Notes under the pieces: model-generated
Seen by the model: the letters and a program-made list of their open reading frames with translations, nothing else
Told to the model about the DNA's origin: nothing
Databases searched by the model: none
Position numbers and translations under genes: made by a program
NCBI RefSeq assembly: GCF_005222815.1
Contig: NZ_STGB01000005.1
Location: forward strand, 868,001 to 932,000
Length of the DNA: 64,000 nucleotides
Direction of reading: 5' to 3'
From: Roseomonas sp. AR75
Lineage (GTDB): Bacteria > Pseudomonadota > Alphaproteobacteria > Acetobacterales > Acetobacteraceae
Part shown: in pieces, positions 51,788 through 60,942 of the stretch
How the letters are laid out: the number at the start of each line of letters is the position of its first letter
Position numbering within the stretch: position 1 is the stretch's first letter

Positions 51788-53397
51788 ACGCCGACTTCGT
51801 CCTCCTCGGCGGCCGCATCGCGACGATGGATGCGGCCGGCACGGCAAGCACCGCGCTCGCCGCGCTGAACGGGCGCATCGTCGCGCTCGGCGACGACGCG
51901 GCGATGCGCCAGCATGTCGGCCCCGGCACCACCGTGCTGCATGCCGAGGGCCGTCGCGTGCTGCCGGGCATCGTCGACAGCCATGCACACCCCGATGCCT
52001 ACGCCATCCGCCTGCGCAGCTGGACCCTCGTCTCGCCCGACCGCGTGCGCACGCGCACAGACCTGCTGGAGACGATCCGGCGCCGCTGCGCGGAACTGGC
52101 GCCCGGCCGCTGGGCCGCCTTCTACCGGCTGAACGAGCGGCAATCCGGCGGCTACCCCACGCTGGACGAGCTGGATGCCGCCAGCAACGGAAGGCCGTTG
52201 TTCATCCTGCGCACGGACGGGCATCTCGGCCTGGCGAACCGCGCGGCCTTCGCCGCCTGCGGCGTGGACGAGACCACGCCCGATCCGGCCTTCGGCCGCT
52301 TCGACAAGATCGATGGCAGGCTGACGGGCCTGGTGCGGGAGACGGCGGCGCATGTCTTCCTCAACGCCATCCACGGCCAGGATGCGGAAGCCGACATCGC
52401 GGATGGCATGGAAATGGTGCAGGACCAGTGCCTCGCCGCCGGCATCACCTCCGTCGCCAACTCGTTGTGCCCGGCGAAAGCCATCCGCGCCTACCAGGAC
52501 ATGCACCGCGACGGCCGCTGGCGGATGCGCATGGGCATCATCGCCAGCGGGCGCGACGAGCCGCTCATCCCACATCTCATCGGCGCCGGCATCCGCTCCG
52601 GCTTCGGCGATGATGTCCTGCGGCTGATCGGCGTCGAATGGTGCCCGGATTGCTCCACCTCCGGCCGCACCGCGGCCTATTGGGAGCCCTATGTCGGCAC
52701 CCCCATCCCCGGCGAGCCCGTGCCGAACACCGGCATGCTGCTGTATGAGAAGGACGACCTGATCCAGCGCGCCACTGCCGCGCACAAGGCCGGGCTGCAG
52801 GTGATGATCGAGGGCGTGGGCGACCGCGGCATCGACTTCGCGCTGGACGTGATGGAGGCCGCGCTCGCCGCCCATCCCGTGGCCGACCACCGGATGCGCG
52901 TGGAGCACTGCTGCTACGTCACGCCGCCAATCCTGCAACGCCTGAAGCGCGGCGGCTTCGTGGACAGCTCCGCCACCGGCTTCATGGACGAATTGGGCGA
53001 GGCGTACGCCGCCAATCGCGGGCAGGCGGCGATGCGCTGGATGTGGCCGCATCGCAGCCTGATCGATGCCGGCGTGCCCGCGCCGGGCCATTCGGATTTC
53101 GCGGTCTGCCGCGTCTCGCCCTGGACCGCCATCGCCGCCATGGTCAACCGCCGCACCACCACCGGCGCCGATCTCGATGCGAGGGAAGCGGTGACGGCGC
53201 GCGAGGCGGTGCACGCCTATACCTGGCTCGGCGCCTGGGCGCAGCGCGAGGAACGCGACAAGGGCTCTCTCGAGGTCGGCAAGCTCGCCGATCTCATCGT
53301 GCTGGACCGCGACGTGCTGGATGGCGACCCCGCCGCCATCGCGGGAACGCAGGTGGCCGCAACGGTGGTGGACGGCGTCATCCGGCACCAGGCCTGA
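51784..53397 (+). CDS. Amidohydrolase family protein (YtcJ-like)
   Basis: 537 residues. Entry motif LPGIVDSHAHPDAYA (HxH), EHCCYVTPPILQRL and the C-terminal sandwich GSLEVGKLADLIVLDRD. ATG at 51784 overlaps the oxidoreductase stop (ATGA). It is the third amidohydrolase in the window. Divergent enough from the 39533-41158 protein to have a different substrate. Confidence 0.9.
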   Translation: MNADFVLLGGRIATMDAAGTASTALAALNGRIVALGDDAAMRQHVGPGTTVLHAEGRRVLPGIVDSHAHPDAYAIRLRSWTLVSPDRVRTRTDLLETIRRRCAELAPGRWAAFYRLNERQSGGYPTLDELDAASNGRPLFILRTDGHLGLANRAAFAACGVDETTPDPAFGRFDKIDGRLTGLVRETAAHVFLNAIHGQDAEADIADGMEMVQDQCLAAGITSVANSLCPAKAIRAYQDMHRDGRWRMRMGIIASGRDEPLIPHLIGAGIRSGFGDDVLRLIGVEWCPDCSTSGRTAAYWEPYVGTPIPGEPVPNTGMLLYEKDDLIQRATAAHKAGLQVMIEGVGDRGIDFALDVMEAALAAHPVADHRMRVEHCCYVTPPILQRLKRGGFVDSSATGFMDELGEAYAANRGQAAMRWMWPHRSLIDAGVPAPGHSDFAVCRVSPWTAIAAMVNRRTTTGADLDAREAVTAREAVHAYTWLGAWAQREERDKGSLEVGKLADLIVLDRDVLDGDPAAIAGTQVAATVVDGVIRHQA

Positions 53398-53413
53398 GCC
53401 GCCGTCGCACCGC

Positions 53414-54295
53414 ATGCACCGCACCGATGCGCTGCCGGCCTCCGCGGCCGCGCTGCTGGTCACGCTCTGCGTCACCTGGGGTCTCGCGCAGATCGCGGTG
53501 AAGCTCGGGCTGGAAGGAATCTCGCCGATGGCGCAGGTCGGCCTGCGATCCGTCATCGCGATCCCGCTGCTGCTGCTGTGGTGCCGCTGGCGCGGCGTGG
53601 CGGTGTGGCTGCGCGACGGCAGCCTGACGCCCGGACTGATCGCCGGCCTGCTCTTCGCGCTGGAATTCTGGACGCTGTACGAAGCGCTGGCGCGCACCAC
53701 CGCGGCGCGCAGTACGGTCTTGCTGTACATGGCGCCGTTCTGGGCGACGCTCGGCGCGCATCTGCTGGTGCCGGGCGACAGGCTGACGGCGCGCAAGCTC
53801 CTGGGGCTCGGCCTGGCCTTCGCCGGCCTGATCGTGGCGTTCTCCGACCGGCTCGGCGCGGCGCTGGATGCCAGCATGGTGGGCGACCTGCTCGCGCTGG
53901 TATCGGGCGTCTGCTGGGGCGCGACCATCGTGGCGATCAAGGCGACGCGGCTGACGCGCATCGCGCCGGAACGCACGCTGCTGTATCAGCTTGCCGTCGG
54001 CGCGCTGCTGCTGCCGCTGGGGCTGGCGCTGGGCGAGCCCGGCCTCTTCGCGCCGACGCCGCTGGTCATCGCCGCCCTGCTGTTCCAGGCGGCGGGCGTG
54101 GCCTTCATCTCCTATGTCGCCTGGTTCTGGCTGGTGGCGCGGCACAAGGCCTCGGTGCTGGCACCCTTCCTGTTCTTGACGCCGGTCTTCACGGCGATTG
54201 CTGGCGCGATCGTGCTGGGCGAGCCGGTGACCTGGCCCCTGCTGGGATCGCTGGCGCTGGTGGGCAGCGGGATCTGGGTGGTGAATCGCGGATAG
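53414..54295 (+). CDS. DMT-superfamily transporter (EamA type)
   Basis: 293 residues, ten membrane helices in two EamA repeats. The first is seen in FWTLYEALARTTAARSTVLL with FWATLGAHLL, the second in VCWGATIVAIKATRLT with TPVFTAIAGAIVLGEPVTW. Starts 16 bp after the amidohydrolase gene, so it probably exports or imports a metabolite of this small operon. ATG at 53414. Confidence 0.92.
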   Translation: MHRTDALPASAAALLVTLCVTWGLAQIAVKLGLEGISPMAQVGLRSVIAIPLLLLWCRWRGVAVWLRDGSLTPGLIAGLLFALEFWTLYEALARTTAARSTVLLYMAPFWATLGAHLLVPGDRLTARKLLGLGLAFAGLIVAFSDRLGAALDASMVGDLLALVSGVCWGATIVAIKATRLTRIAPERTLLYQLAVGALLLPLGLALGEPGLFAPTPLVIAALLFQAAGVAFISYVAWFWLVARHKASVLAPFLFLTPVFTAIAGAIVLGEPVTWPLLGSLALVGSGIWVVNRG

Positions 54296-54332
54296 TCTTC
54301 TCCGGGCGCAGTCGGTCGTGCCCCCACCCCAA

Positions 54333-54357
54333 CCCTCCCCCGCATTGCGAAGGAGGG
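54333..54357. terminator. Hairpin between convergent genes
   Basis: CCCTCC (54333-54338) pairs with GGAGGG (54352-54357), with an inner CGCA-T-TGCG that strengthens the stem, between the EamA gene and the convergent thioesterase gene. No T-tract; resembles small high-G+C terminators. Confidence 0.45.
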
Positions 54358-54376
54358 AGCAGTAACGTCGCTCTGC

Positions 54377-54832
54377 TCAGGGTCTCGGTGGCTTGACAGC
54401 GAGCCGCTGCGGCGCACGGTCCACCTTCGCTGCCGCGAAATGCGCCAGCACATCCTCGGGCCACATGCCTGCACGGCGCGTGTTCAGGTCCACGCAGAGG
54501 AACAGCACCTCGTTCTCGGCGGAGAGCCAGCCTTCCTCCGCGTGATACAGCCGGTGCGCGATCAGCAGGCGGCGGGAATCGTAGCCCAATACCTCGCTCT
54601 CTGCCGCCAGCGGCATATCCAGCAGCAATTCGCGCCGATAGGCCTGCCAGGATTCCACCGCGAAGGTGCCGAGGCCGCGCGCCCGAAAGCCCTCGCCCAG
54701 ATTCAGCGCCGGCCACAGCACGTCGGTCGCCAGGTCGAAGGCCACGAGGTAGTAGGCCAGGTTCATGTGGCCGTAGTGGTCCACCCATTCGGGCTTCACC
54801 CGCACGAAGCTATCGCGCCGCATGTCGCTCAT
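54377..54832 (-). CDS. Hotdog-fold thioesterase family protein
   Basis: 151 residues. VKPEWVDHYGHMNLAYYLVAF is the 4-hydroxybenzoyl-CoA/YbgC-type thioesterase active-site region (Asp-x-x-GHMN). The rest, with SAENEVLFLCVDLNTRR, fits one hotdog domain. ATG at 54832 overlaps the stop of the next gene (ATGA); ATG 54823 is the alternative. Probably acts on an acyl-CoA; could be a dehydrocarnitine-type thioesterase as in carnitine degradation clusters. Confidence 0.88.
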   Translation of the reverse strand: MSDMRRDSFVRVKPEWVDHYGHMNLAYYLVAFDLATDVLWPALNLGEGFRARGLGTFAVESWQAYRRELLLDMPLAAESEVLGYDSRRLLIAHRLYHAEEGWLSAENEVLFLCVDLNTRRAGMWPEDVLAHFAAAKVDRAPQRLAVKPPRP

Positions 54833-55218
54833 CCGCAGGCGGGATAGGCCAGCCAGCCCAGCACCTTGCCGCCGGGGTCCTCGACGCGCCGCGCATCCAC
54901 GCAGCGGCGGTCGAGCATGAAGGCCTGCACGCCTTCCCCGGGCATGCGTTCGTTCGCACCGACGGGATCGCGCCTTTCGACACGGCCCGTGCCGAGATCG
55001 GCCACGCAATCCTGCCGCGCGCCGCCCGGCAGCAAGAGGCGCGACAGCGCCAGGCCGTGGTTCATCGGCCAGGACAGGACGACCATCGCCTGCTGCGGCT
55101 GGCCATCCAGGCAGGCGCGCATGGCGGGTGCCAGCTCCACCAGGTGCTGCGTCCAGGGCGGTCCCTGCGCCGCCGCGGACGAAGCCGCCAGCAGGAACAG
55201 GGCCGCCAGGCGCCTCAA
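54829..55218 (-). CDS. Small secreted protein of unknown function
   Basis: 129 residues; signal peptide at about 1-18 (RLAALFLLAASSAAAQ). The mature part has four cysteines (CLDG, QDCVAD, RRCVDA, YPACG), probably in disulfides. I do not recognise the family. It overlaps the RraA-like gene and the thioesterase gene by 4 bp each, so its translation is coupled to both. Confidence 0.75.
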   Translation of the reverse strand: MRRLAALFLLAASSAAAQGPPWTQHLVELAPAMRACLDGQPQQAMVVLSWPMNHGLALSRLLLPGGARQDCVADLGTGRVERRDPVGANERMPGEGVQAFMLDRRCVDARRVEDPGGKVLGWLAYPACG

Positions 55219-55922
55219 TGGATCTCGTCCATCCGCAGGACCGCCTCGCGCAGCTTCGCCACGGAGAAGTCCGGGTCGCGGCAGACATCCAGCACCACCT
55301 TCTCCCGCCGCGCGCCGAGCTCGATCGCCGCCGGGATCTTCCGCACGCAGTCATGCGGGATCACCACGGCGCCGTGGCGGTCGGCATGGATCACGTCCTC
55401 ATGCGCCACATGCATCCCGTGCACCGTGACCTCCTGGCCGAAGGCGACCATGTGGACGAAGGCGTGGCTGGGGTTCACCACGCCGGCGATGAGTTGGAAG
55501 CCCGGCGCCAGCATGTCGAGGTCGCGGATCGAGCCATTGGTGACACCGCCCTGGGCGCCCAGAGCCTTATGGACGGCGGAATGGACCTCGCCCCAGAAGG
55601 CGCCGACACCCGGCGTGTCGTCGAGGTCCTGCAACACCACGACGGTCGGCAGGGAGGCGCGGGCGACATATTCGTACCACCCGATGCGGATCGCCTTGTC
55701 CTGTTCCTTCGGCCGGCCGGAGGGCGCTGCGGCGCGGATCGTGCCCGTGCGCGCCAGGCCGCAGATCGGCGGCAGCTTCGGATCGGCGGCGACCATCGGC
55801 CGCACCGTGAAGCCGTAGCCACGGCGCTGCGGCGCAACGAGTTCCAGCGCGTTGCAGATGGTGGGCGTGTCCCACTGCTGCAGCACTTCCAGGTCCTCGC
55901 GCGTGAACGGATGCTCGGCCAT
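55215..55922 (-). CDS. RraA-like / HMG aldolase-family protein
   Basis: 235 residues. The fold of RraA and 4-hydroxy-4-methyl-2-oxoglutarate aldolase is indicated by VGAFWGEVHSAVHKALGAQG, GVTNGSIRDLDML and HADRHGAVVIPHD (metal-ligand Asp region: ADRHGAVV). Proteins of this size in catabolic loci are mostly aldolases or decarboxylases rather than RNase E inhibitors. ATG at 55922. First gene of the small operon with the secreted protein and thioesterase. Confidence 0.88.
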   Translation of the reverse strand: MAEHPFTREDLEVLQQWDTPTICNALELVAPQRRGYGFTVRPMVAADPKLPPICGLARTGTIRAAAPSGRPKEQDKAIRIGWYEYVARASLPTVVVLQDLDDTPGVGAFWGEVHSAVHKALGAQGGVTNGSIRDLDMLAPGFQLIAGVVNPSHAFVHMVAFGQEVTVHGMHVAHEDVIHADRHGAVVIPHDCVRKIPAAIELGARREKVVLDVCRDPDFSVAKLREAVLRMDEIH

Positions 55923-56058
55923 GCGGCATTTCCCCCTTCTTCCGCACGGAGCATCGACCGGCCTTCCGCGGCCGTCAAACACGCCAACGCGCCCGGCCGG
56001 GGATAGGAGGCCGGGCAGGCAGCCGATACAGTTGCCGGCCCGACAGCCTGGAGCCGCC

Positions 56059-56481
56059 GTGCCGCCGGCCCCTTTCAGCATGACCCTGGAACCGCGCGGC
56101 GAGGCGCTGCCGGCGCTGCTCGATTCGGTCGAGGCCTGGGCGGAGAAGGCGGGGCTGGCGCCCTCCGTTGCCGGCCGGCTCGGCCTGGTGGTGGAGGAAC
56201 TGGCTGCGAATGTCGTCAGCCACGGTGCCGCCGGCGACGGCGGCGCGTCCCGGCTGACGGTCACGCTCGTGCTGGCGGCAGGGACGGTGCGGCTGCTGGT
56301 GGAAGACGATGGCCGGCCCTTCGACCCGCTCTCCGTGCCCGCCCCGGACCTCGATGCGCCGCTGGAGTCGCGCCCCGTCGGGGGTCTCGGATTGCATCTG
56401 GCGCGGCGGCTGACCCGGTCCTTGTCCTATGGGCGGCAGGAGGGCCGGAACCGCGTGATGGCGGAGCTGGGCGCGGCGTAG
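56059..56481 (+). CDS. RsbW-like ATP-binding protein (anti-sigma-factor kinase type)
   Basis: 140 residues, one GHKL ATPase domain: N-box GLVVEELAANVVSHG, D-box VEDDGRPFDP, and G-box VGGLGLHLARRL. Resembles serine kinases that phosphorylate anti-anti-sigma factors. The start is GTG at 56059 with GGAG upstream; ATG at 56080 is the alternative. No STAS antagonist or sigma factor is adjacent, so the partner must be elsewhere. Confidence 0.87.
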   Translation: MPPAPFSMTLEPRGEALPALLDSVEAWAEKAGLAPSVAGRLGLVVEELAANVVSHGAAGDGGASRLTVTLVLAAGTVRLLVEDDGRPFDPLSVPAPDLDAPLESRPVGGLGLHLARRLTRSLSYGRQEGRNRVMAELGAA

Positions 56482-56603
56482 CGATACCCGGCGGCGGGCC
56501 GCAACGCCCTGCCCTGGACGCCGCCGCGCGCCCCCGCTACCACCACCGCCCTATCCGCCCGGCGCCGCACCGCGCGCCGGCGCCTGACCGGAAGGACCAG
56601 CCC

Positions 56604-57188
56604 GTGGATTCGCCTTTTCCGATGACGCGTCGGTTCGCCCTGGCGGGCGGCCTGCTGCTGCTGGCGGGGTGCCAGGCCGCGCGCGGCCCGCTGCCCGAGA
56701 ACGGCACGATCGACCTGCTGAACCTGCTGAAGGACAAGCCGGAGCATCGCCGATTCGTCAACGCGCTGACCGCCAGCGGCCTCGCCTCCCGCCTGGGCCG
56801 GCAGAACGGGGCGGTGACGCTGTTCGCCCCGACCAACGAGGCGATGAACAGCCTGCCGGCGAGCCTGCTGGCGCTGATGGACAGCCCGCCTTCCTCGCCG
56901 AGCGAGGCGCAGCGGGCGCAGCTTGCGACGCTGGTGAACGCCAATGCCGCCTGGGGCCTGCTGCGCCTGGCCGACATCCAGGCCCGCCAGGGCCGGGTCG
57001 TCACCTGGGACCGTGGCCGCCTGCAGGTGAACCAGACCGGTCCGCGCACCGCGACCATCGTGCGCGAGGGCGTGCCGCCGGTGCCTGGCCGCCCGGTCAT
57101 CGCCATCACCCGTGGCGACGTGCTGGCCAGCGACGGCGTGTTCCACGTGACCTCGGCCCCGATCCTGCCGGCTGCGCCGGGCGCCTGA
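56604..57188 (+). CDS. Fasciclin-domain lipoprotein
   Basis: 194 residues. The N-terminus (MTRRFALAGGLLLLAGC) has a lipobox LLAGC with Cys23, so it is probably a lipoprotein. A fasciclin (FAS1) domain covers the rest: FVNALTASGLASRLGRQNG, VTLFAPTNEAM, and the C-terminal DGVFHVTSAPILP. GTG at 56604 has GAAGGA upstream; ATG at 56622 is the alternative. FAS1 proteins mediate adhesion or surface interactions; no ligand predicted. Confidence 0.9.
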   Translation: MDSPFPMTRRFALAGGLLLLAGCQAARGPLPENGTIDLLNLLKDKPEHRRFVNALTASGLASRLGRQNGAVTLFAPTNEAMNSLPASLLALMDSPPSSPSEAQRAQLATLVNANAAWGLLRLADIQARQGRVVTWDRGRLQVNQTGPRTATIVREGVPPVPGRPVIAITRGDVLASDGVFHVTSAPILPAAPGA

Positions 57189-57199
57189 CGCCCGGCGGC

Positions 57200-57222
57200 G
57201 CGGGCGGCGTCAGGCCGCCCGC
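57200..57222. terminator. Bidirectional hairpin over a stop codon
   Basis: GCGGGCGGC (57200-57208), loop GTCAG, GCCGCCCGC (57214-57222): a perfect 9-bp stem in the 21-bp gap between convergent genes, with the stop codon of the molybdopterin protein gene in the loop. No T-tract. Confidence 0.6.
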
Positions 57223-59531
57223 AGCACGCGCCAGATCTTCTCGGGCGTCAGCGGCATGTCGAGATGCGCGACGCCGAGGGCGTCGCAGGCCGCGCTGACG
57301 ATGGCTGGCGGCGCACCGCAGGCCCCGCCCTCCCCCGCGCCCTTGACGCCGAGCTCGTTCACCGGCGTCGGCACCACGTTGAAGTCGATCTCGAGTTCCG
57401 GCAGGTCCGAAGCACGCGGCATGGCGTAGTCCATGAAGGTTGCGGTCACGAACTGCCCGCTCTCGGCGTCGTAGCGCGCTTCCTCCAGCACCGCCTGGCC
57501 CAGGCCCTGCGCGATGCCGCCATGCGATTGGCCGTGCACGAGCATGGGATTGATCACATTTCCCACATCGTCCACGGCGGCGTAGCGCACGACTTCCAGC
57601 ACGCCCGTCTCGGGGTCGATCTCGACCTCCGCCACGTGGCAGCCATTGGGGAAGTTGCACTCGGTGTCGCGCTTGTAGAGCACCTTCTCGTCGAGGCCTG
57701 GCGTCTCGTTCTCCGGCAACTTCGCGGGGTCGTTCGCGCTGGCGATCACCTGCGTCCAGGTCACGGAAAGATCGGTTCCGGCGACACGGAAGCGGCCGTT
57801 CTCCACTTCCACATCGGCGACCGCCGCTTCCAGCATGTGGGCGGCGATGCGCTTCGCCTTGTCGAGCACGGCGTTGGAGGCGCGCAGCGTGGCGACGCCG
57901 CCCATCTGGGAGGAGCGACTGCCGCCCGTGCCGCCGCCCGTCTCGATCACGTCGGTGTCGCCCTGCACCAGCACCACATCCGCGAACGGGATGCCGAGGC
58001 GCGCATGCGCGATCTGCGCAAAGGCGGTCTCATGGCCCTGGCCGTGGTTGAAGGTGCCGACATGCAGCCGCGCCTTGCCGTCCTCCGTCATCGCCACGCG
58101 CGCCCATTCCGTGGGCGCGCCGCCGGAGGCCTCGACGAAGTAGCCGAGGCCGATGCCACGCAGCTTCCCCCGCGCGCGCGATTCATCACGGCGCCGGGCG
58201 AAGCCCTGCCAATCCGCGAGATCGAGCGCCTTGCCCTGCGTGCCGGAGAAATCGCCGCTGTCGAGCACGTTGCCGACGCAGTTGGTGTAGGGCATCTGCG
58301 CGGCCGTGATGTAGTTGCGCCGCCGTATCTCGTCCTTCGACAGGCCGAAATGCGCCGCGCCGAGATCGAGCAGCCGCTCGATCGTGTAGGCGACTTCCGG
58401 GCGGCCCGCGCCGCGATAGGCATCGGTCGGCACGGTGTTGGTGAAGACGCATTTCACCCGCATGTTCACCGCCTGCAGGTCGTACACCGTGCCGGCGATA
58501 CGCGCGCCCGCCACGGTCGGTATGCGCGGGCCGAAATCGCAGAGATAGGCGCCCATCGCCGCCGTCGTGCGCACACGCAGCCCGAGCGCCTTGCCCTGTG
58601 CGTCGAACGGCATCTCGGCTTCGGTGACATGGTCGCGGCCATGCGGATCGCAGACGAAGGTCTCCGCCCGCCCGGAACGCCACTTCACGGGACGCCCCAG
58701 CTTCTTCGCCGCCCACAGCACCATGGCGGATTCAGGAAAACACTTGCTGCGCAGACCGAAGCCGCCGCCGGTGTCGGGCGAGATGACACGCAGCTTGTCC
58801 GCCGGCACCTTCAGGATGTCGCGCGCCATCGGATCACGCACGCGGAACATGCCCTGGGTGGGGCTAGTGAGCTCGTAGCGCTCCTTCTCGGCGTCCCAGA
58901 CGCCGATGGCGACGCGCGGCTCCATCGGGTTGCCGACCACGCGGTTCTGCACCAGGCGGATCTTCGCGACATGCGCCGCGGCGGCGATGGCCGCGTCCGC
59001 CTGCTCCTCGCGCCCGTTCGACCATTCGACGCAGAGATTGCTGCCACGCTCCGGCCAGATCACCGGCGTCGCGGGATCGAGCGCGCTGCCGGTATCGGTG
59101 GCGGAGGGCAGCATCTCGTACTCGATATCCACGAGTTCCAGCGCATCCTCGGCCTGGCTACGCGTTTCGGCGACGACGGCGACGACGGGATCGCCGACGA
59201 AGCGCACCGCATCGGTCTGCAGGATGCGGCGCGGCGGGCAATACAGCGGCGGCGTTCCGGCGCGCGCGGGCACCTCGATCTGCACCGGGAAGAGACCGAT
59301 GCCATCGGCGTCCGCATCATGCCCGGTGAGTACCGCGATGACGCCTGGCGCTGCCTTCGCCGCGCTGGTGTCCATCGAGACGATGCGCGCATGCGCGTGC
59401 GGCGACCGCAGGATCGCCAGATGCGCCTGGCCCGGCATGTCGATGTCGTCGGTGTAGCGGCCCTTCCCGGTGAGGAAGCGCACATCCTCCTTCCGCCGAA
59501 CGGGCTGCCCGATGCCGAACTGGTCGTCCAT
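57210..59531 (-). CDS. Xanthine dehydrogenase-family molybdopterin-binding subunit
   Basis: 773 residues, the large catalytic subunit of a molybdenum hydroxylase. Molybdopterin contacts are seen in DTGGGFGLRSK, the active-site loop in AYRGAGRPE at 371-379 and the base Glu734 in GVKGAGEGGACGAP. The loop is of the 'form II' type, not the AYxCSFR of true CO dehydrogenase, so CO oxidation is not supported. ATG at 59531. The usual FAD (CoxM) and [2Fe-2S] (CoxS) subunits are not encoded nearby. In context of a hydantoinase operon it may hydroxylate an N-heterocycle. Confidence 0.92.
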   Translation of the reverse strand: MDDQFGIGQPVRRKEDVRFLTGKGRYTDDIDMPGQAHLAILRSPHAHARIVSMDTSAAKAAPGVIAVLTGHDADADGIGLFPVQIEVPARAGTPPLYCPPRRILQTDAVRFVGDPVVAVVAETRSQAEDALELVDIEYEMLPSATDTGSALDPATPVIWPERGSNLCVEWSNGREEQADAAIAAAAHVAKIRLVQNRVVGNPMEPRVAIGVWDAEKERYELTSPTQGMFRVRDPMARDILKVPADKLRVISPDTGGGFGLRSKCFPESAMVLWAAKKLGRPVKWRSGRAETFVCDPHGRDHVTEAEMPFDAQGKALGLRVRTTAAMGAYLCDFGPRIPTVAGARIAGTVYDLQAVNMRVKCVFTNTVPTDAYRGAGRPEVAYTIERLLDLGAAHFGLSKDEIRRRNYITAAQMPYTNCVGNVLDSGDFSGTQGKALDLADWQGFARRRDESRARGKLRGIGLGYFVEASGGAPTEWARVAMTEDGKARLHVGTFNHGQGHETAFAQIAHARLGIPFADVVLVQGDTDVIETGGGTGGSRSSQMGGVATLRASNAVLDKAKRIAAHMLEAAVADVEVENGRFRVAGTDLSVTWTQVIASANDPAKLPENETPGLDEKVLYKRDTECNFPNGCHVAEVEIDPETGVLEVVRYAAVDDVGNVINPMLVHGQSHGGIAQGLGQAVLEEARYDAESGQFVTATFMDYAMPRASDLPELEIDFNVVPTPVNELGVKGAGEGGACGAPPAIVSAACDALGVAHLDMPLTPEKIWRVLRAA

Positions 59532-59535
59532 GATC

Positions 59536-60942
59536 CTACTCCGCCTTCGCGACCGCCGCCGCATTCAGCCCCGCGATGCGCCCGAGCGCCACCGCCGTCA
59601 GCAGCCCGTTGCCCGAGAGGTAGCCCGACGCCTCGGGCCCACTGACGCCGCAGGCAGCGCCGCCCGCGGCGAAGAGATTCGGGATGGTTGCGCCGCTGGC
59701 AAGGCGCACCCGCGCCTGGTCGTCAATCGCCAACCCGCCCTGGCTGTGGAACAGCGTGCCCGTCACGCGCACCGCGCAGAAGGGGGCGGCAAGCGCCGCG
59801 CCGCGCGACCAGTCGCGCCCGAAGGCGTCGCGCGTGCCGGCACGCTTATGCGCTTCCACCTCGTCGAAGCTCGCACGGAGCGCATCGCCGGGCAGCTTCG
59901 CCTTCGCCGCCAGCGCCCTGATGCTGTCGGCGGTCAGCACCGCGCCCTGCTCCTCGGCGTTCCGGAAATCCTCGAACTGCCGCGCGATCCCGGCGATGCG
60001 CGCATCGAAGATGTCCCAGGCGATGCCCTCCGGCTGCTTCAGCACCGCGACAGCCGCTTCGGAATAGCCGCTGCTCTCGTCCCAGAAGCGCCGGCCGGTG
60101 ATGTTCACCTGGAAGCCGCCTTCCATGATGACGGCCCAGGAGACCAGAATGCCCTGCGGATGCGCGACGGAGCCGTGGCCCTGGTGTCCGGTCATGTCGC
60201 GCAGATCGGCGCCGAGCTGCTCGCCCCACAGCACGGCGTCGCCCTCATTGCCGGGATGGCCGAAATAGATCGCCTCCGCGAGGTCCGGAATATACTTTTG
60301 GACGAGCGCCTTGTTCCCCGCATAGCCGCAACAGGCCAGCACCACGGCGCGCGCGCCGATGCGCTCCGTGCTGCCATCGGGGCGCTCGGCGACGATGCCG
60401 CGGATCGCGCCGGACGCATCGCGGATCAGCGTGGTCACGCGCGCCTCGGTCAGCAGCGGAATCTCCGCTTGCTCCGCGGCCTGGCGCAGCCGGTTTACCA
60501 GCTCCGCACCGCTGCGGCTGGGCAGGCCGTGCATGCGGCGATGCGTGTGGCCCGGATAGTCGAAATCGTGCACCACGCTGAACGGCAGGCCGTGCGCATG
60601 CGCGAGCCACTCGATCGCCGGCGCCACGTTGCGCGCCACCAGCGCGACCAGCGCGGGATCGGCGTGGCCATGCGCCTTCTTCTGGATGTCGGCGGCGAAT
60701 GTCTCGGCGTCGTCGGCGATGCCGCGCTCGCGCTGGAAGCGCGTGCCGGCGGCCGGAATCAGCCCGGCGGATAGGCTGGTGGAGCCGCGCGGCACCGGAT
60801 CGCGCTCGATCACCAGAGGCTCGATGCCGGCCGCCTTGCAGGACAGCGCCGCCACCAGCCCCGCCGCACCCGCGCCGATGATCGCGACGGGCACCTCCGC
60901 CTCGAAGCGCGGATCGGCCTCGGTGACGACCTCGGCCTTCAT
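59536..60942 (-). CDS. FAD-dependent oxidoreductase, fumarate reductase/ketosteroid dehydrogenase type
   Basis: 468 residues. VPVAIIGAGAAGLVAALSCK and IEPLVIERDPVPRGSTSLSAG are the FAD-binding signatures. The central TGTLFHSQGGLAIDDQARVR (FAD_binding_2 capping region) and C-terminal GNGLLTAVALGRIAG fit the flavoprotein subunit family. ATG at 60942 overlaps the isochorismatase-fold gene (ATGA). Substrate unknown; reduction or dehydrogenation of a ring compound is plausible in this operon. Confidence 0.9.
   Translation of the reverse strand: MKAEVVTEADPRFEAEVPVAIIGAGAAGLVAALSCKAAGIEPLVIERDPVPRGSTSLSAGLIPAAGTRFQRERGIADDAETFAADIQKKAHGHADPALVALVARNVAPAIEWLAHAHGLPFSVVHDFDYPGHTHRRMHGLPSRSGAELVNRLRQAAEQAEIPLLTEARVTTLIRDASGAIRGIVAERPDGSTERIGARAVVLACCGYAGNKALVQKYIPDLAEAIYFGHPGNEGDAVLWGEQLGADLRDMTGHQGHGSVAHPQGILVSWAVIMEGGFQVNITGRRFWDESSGYSEAAVAVLKQPEGIAWDIFDARIAGIARQFEDFRNAEEQGAVLTADSIRALAAKAKLPGDALRASFDEVEAHKRAGTRDAFGRDWSRGAALAAPFCAVRVTGTLFHSQGGLAIDDQARVRLASGATIPNLFAAGGAACGVSGPEASGYLSGNGLLTAVALGRIAGLNAAAVAKAE

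Noticed and set aside
57210..59531. Aerobic CO dehydrogenase large subunit CoxL
   Set aside because: Active-site loop is AYRGAGR, not AYxCSFR, and CoxS/CoxM are missing.
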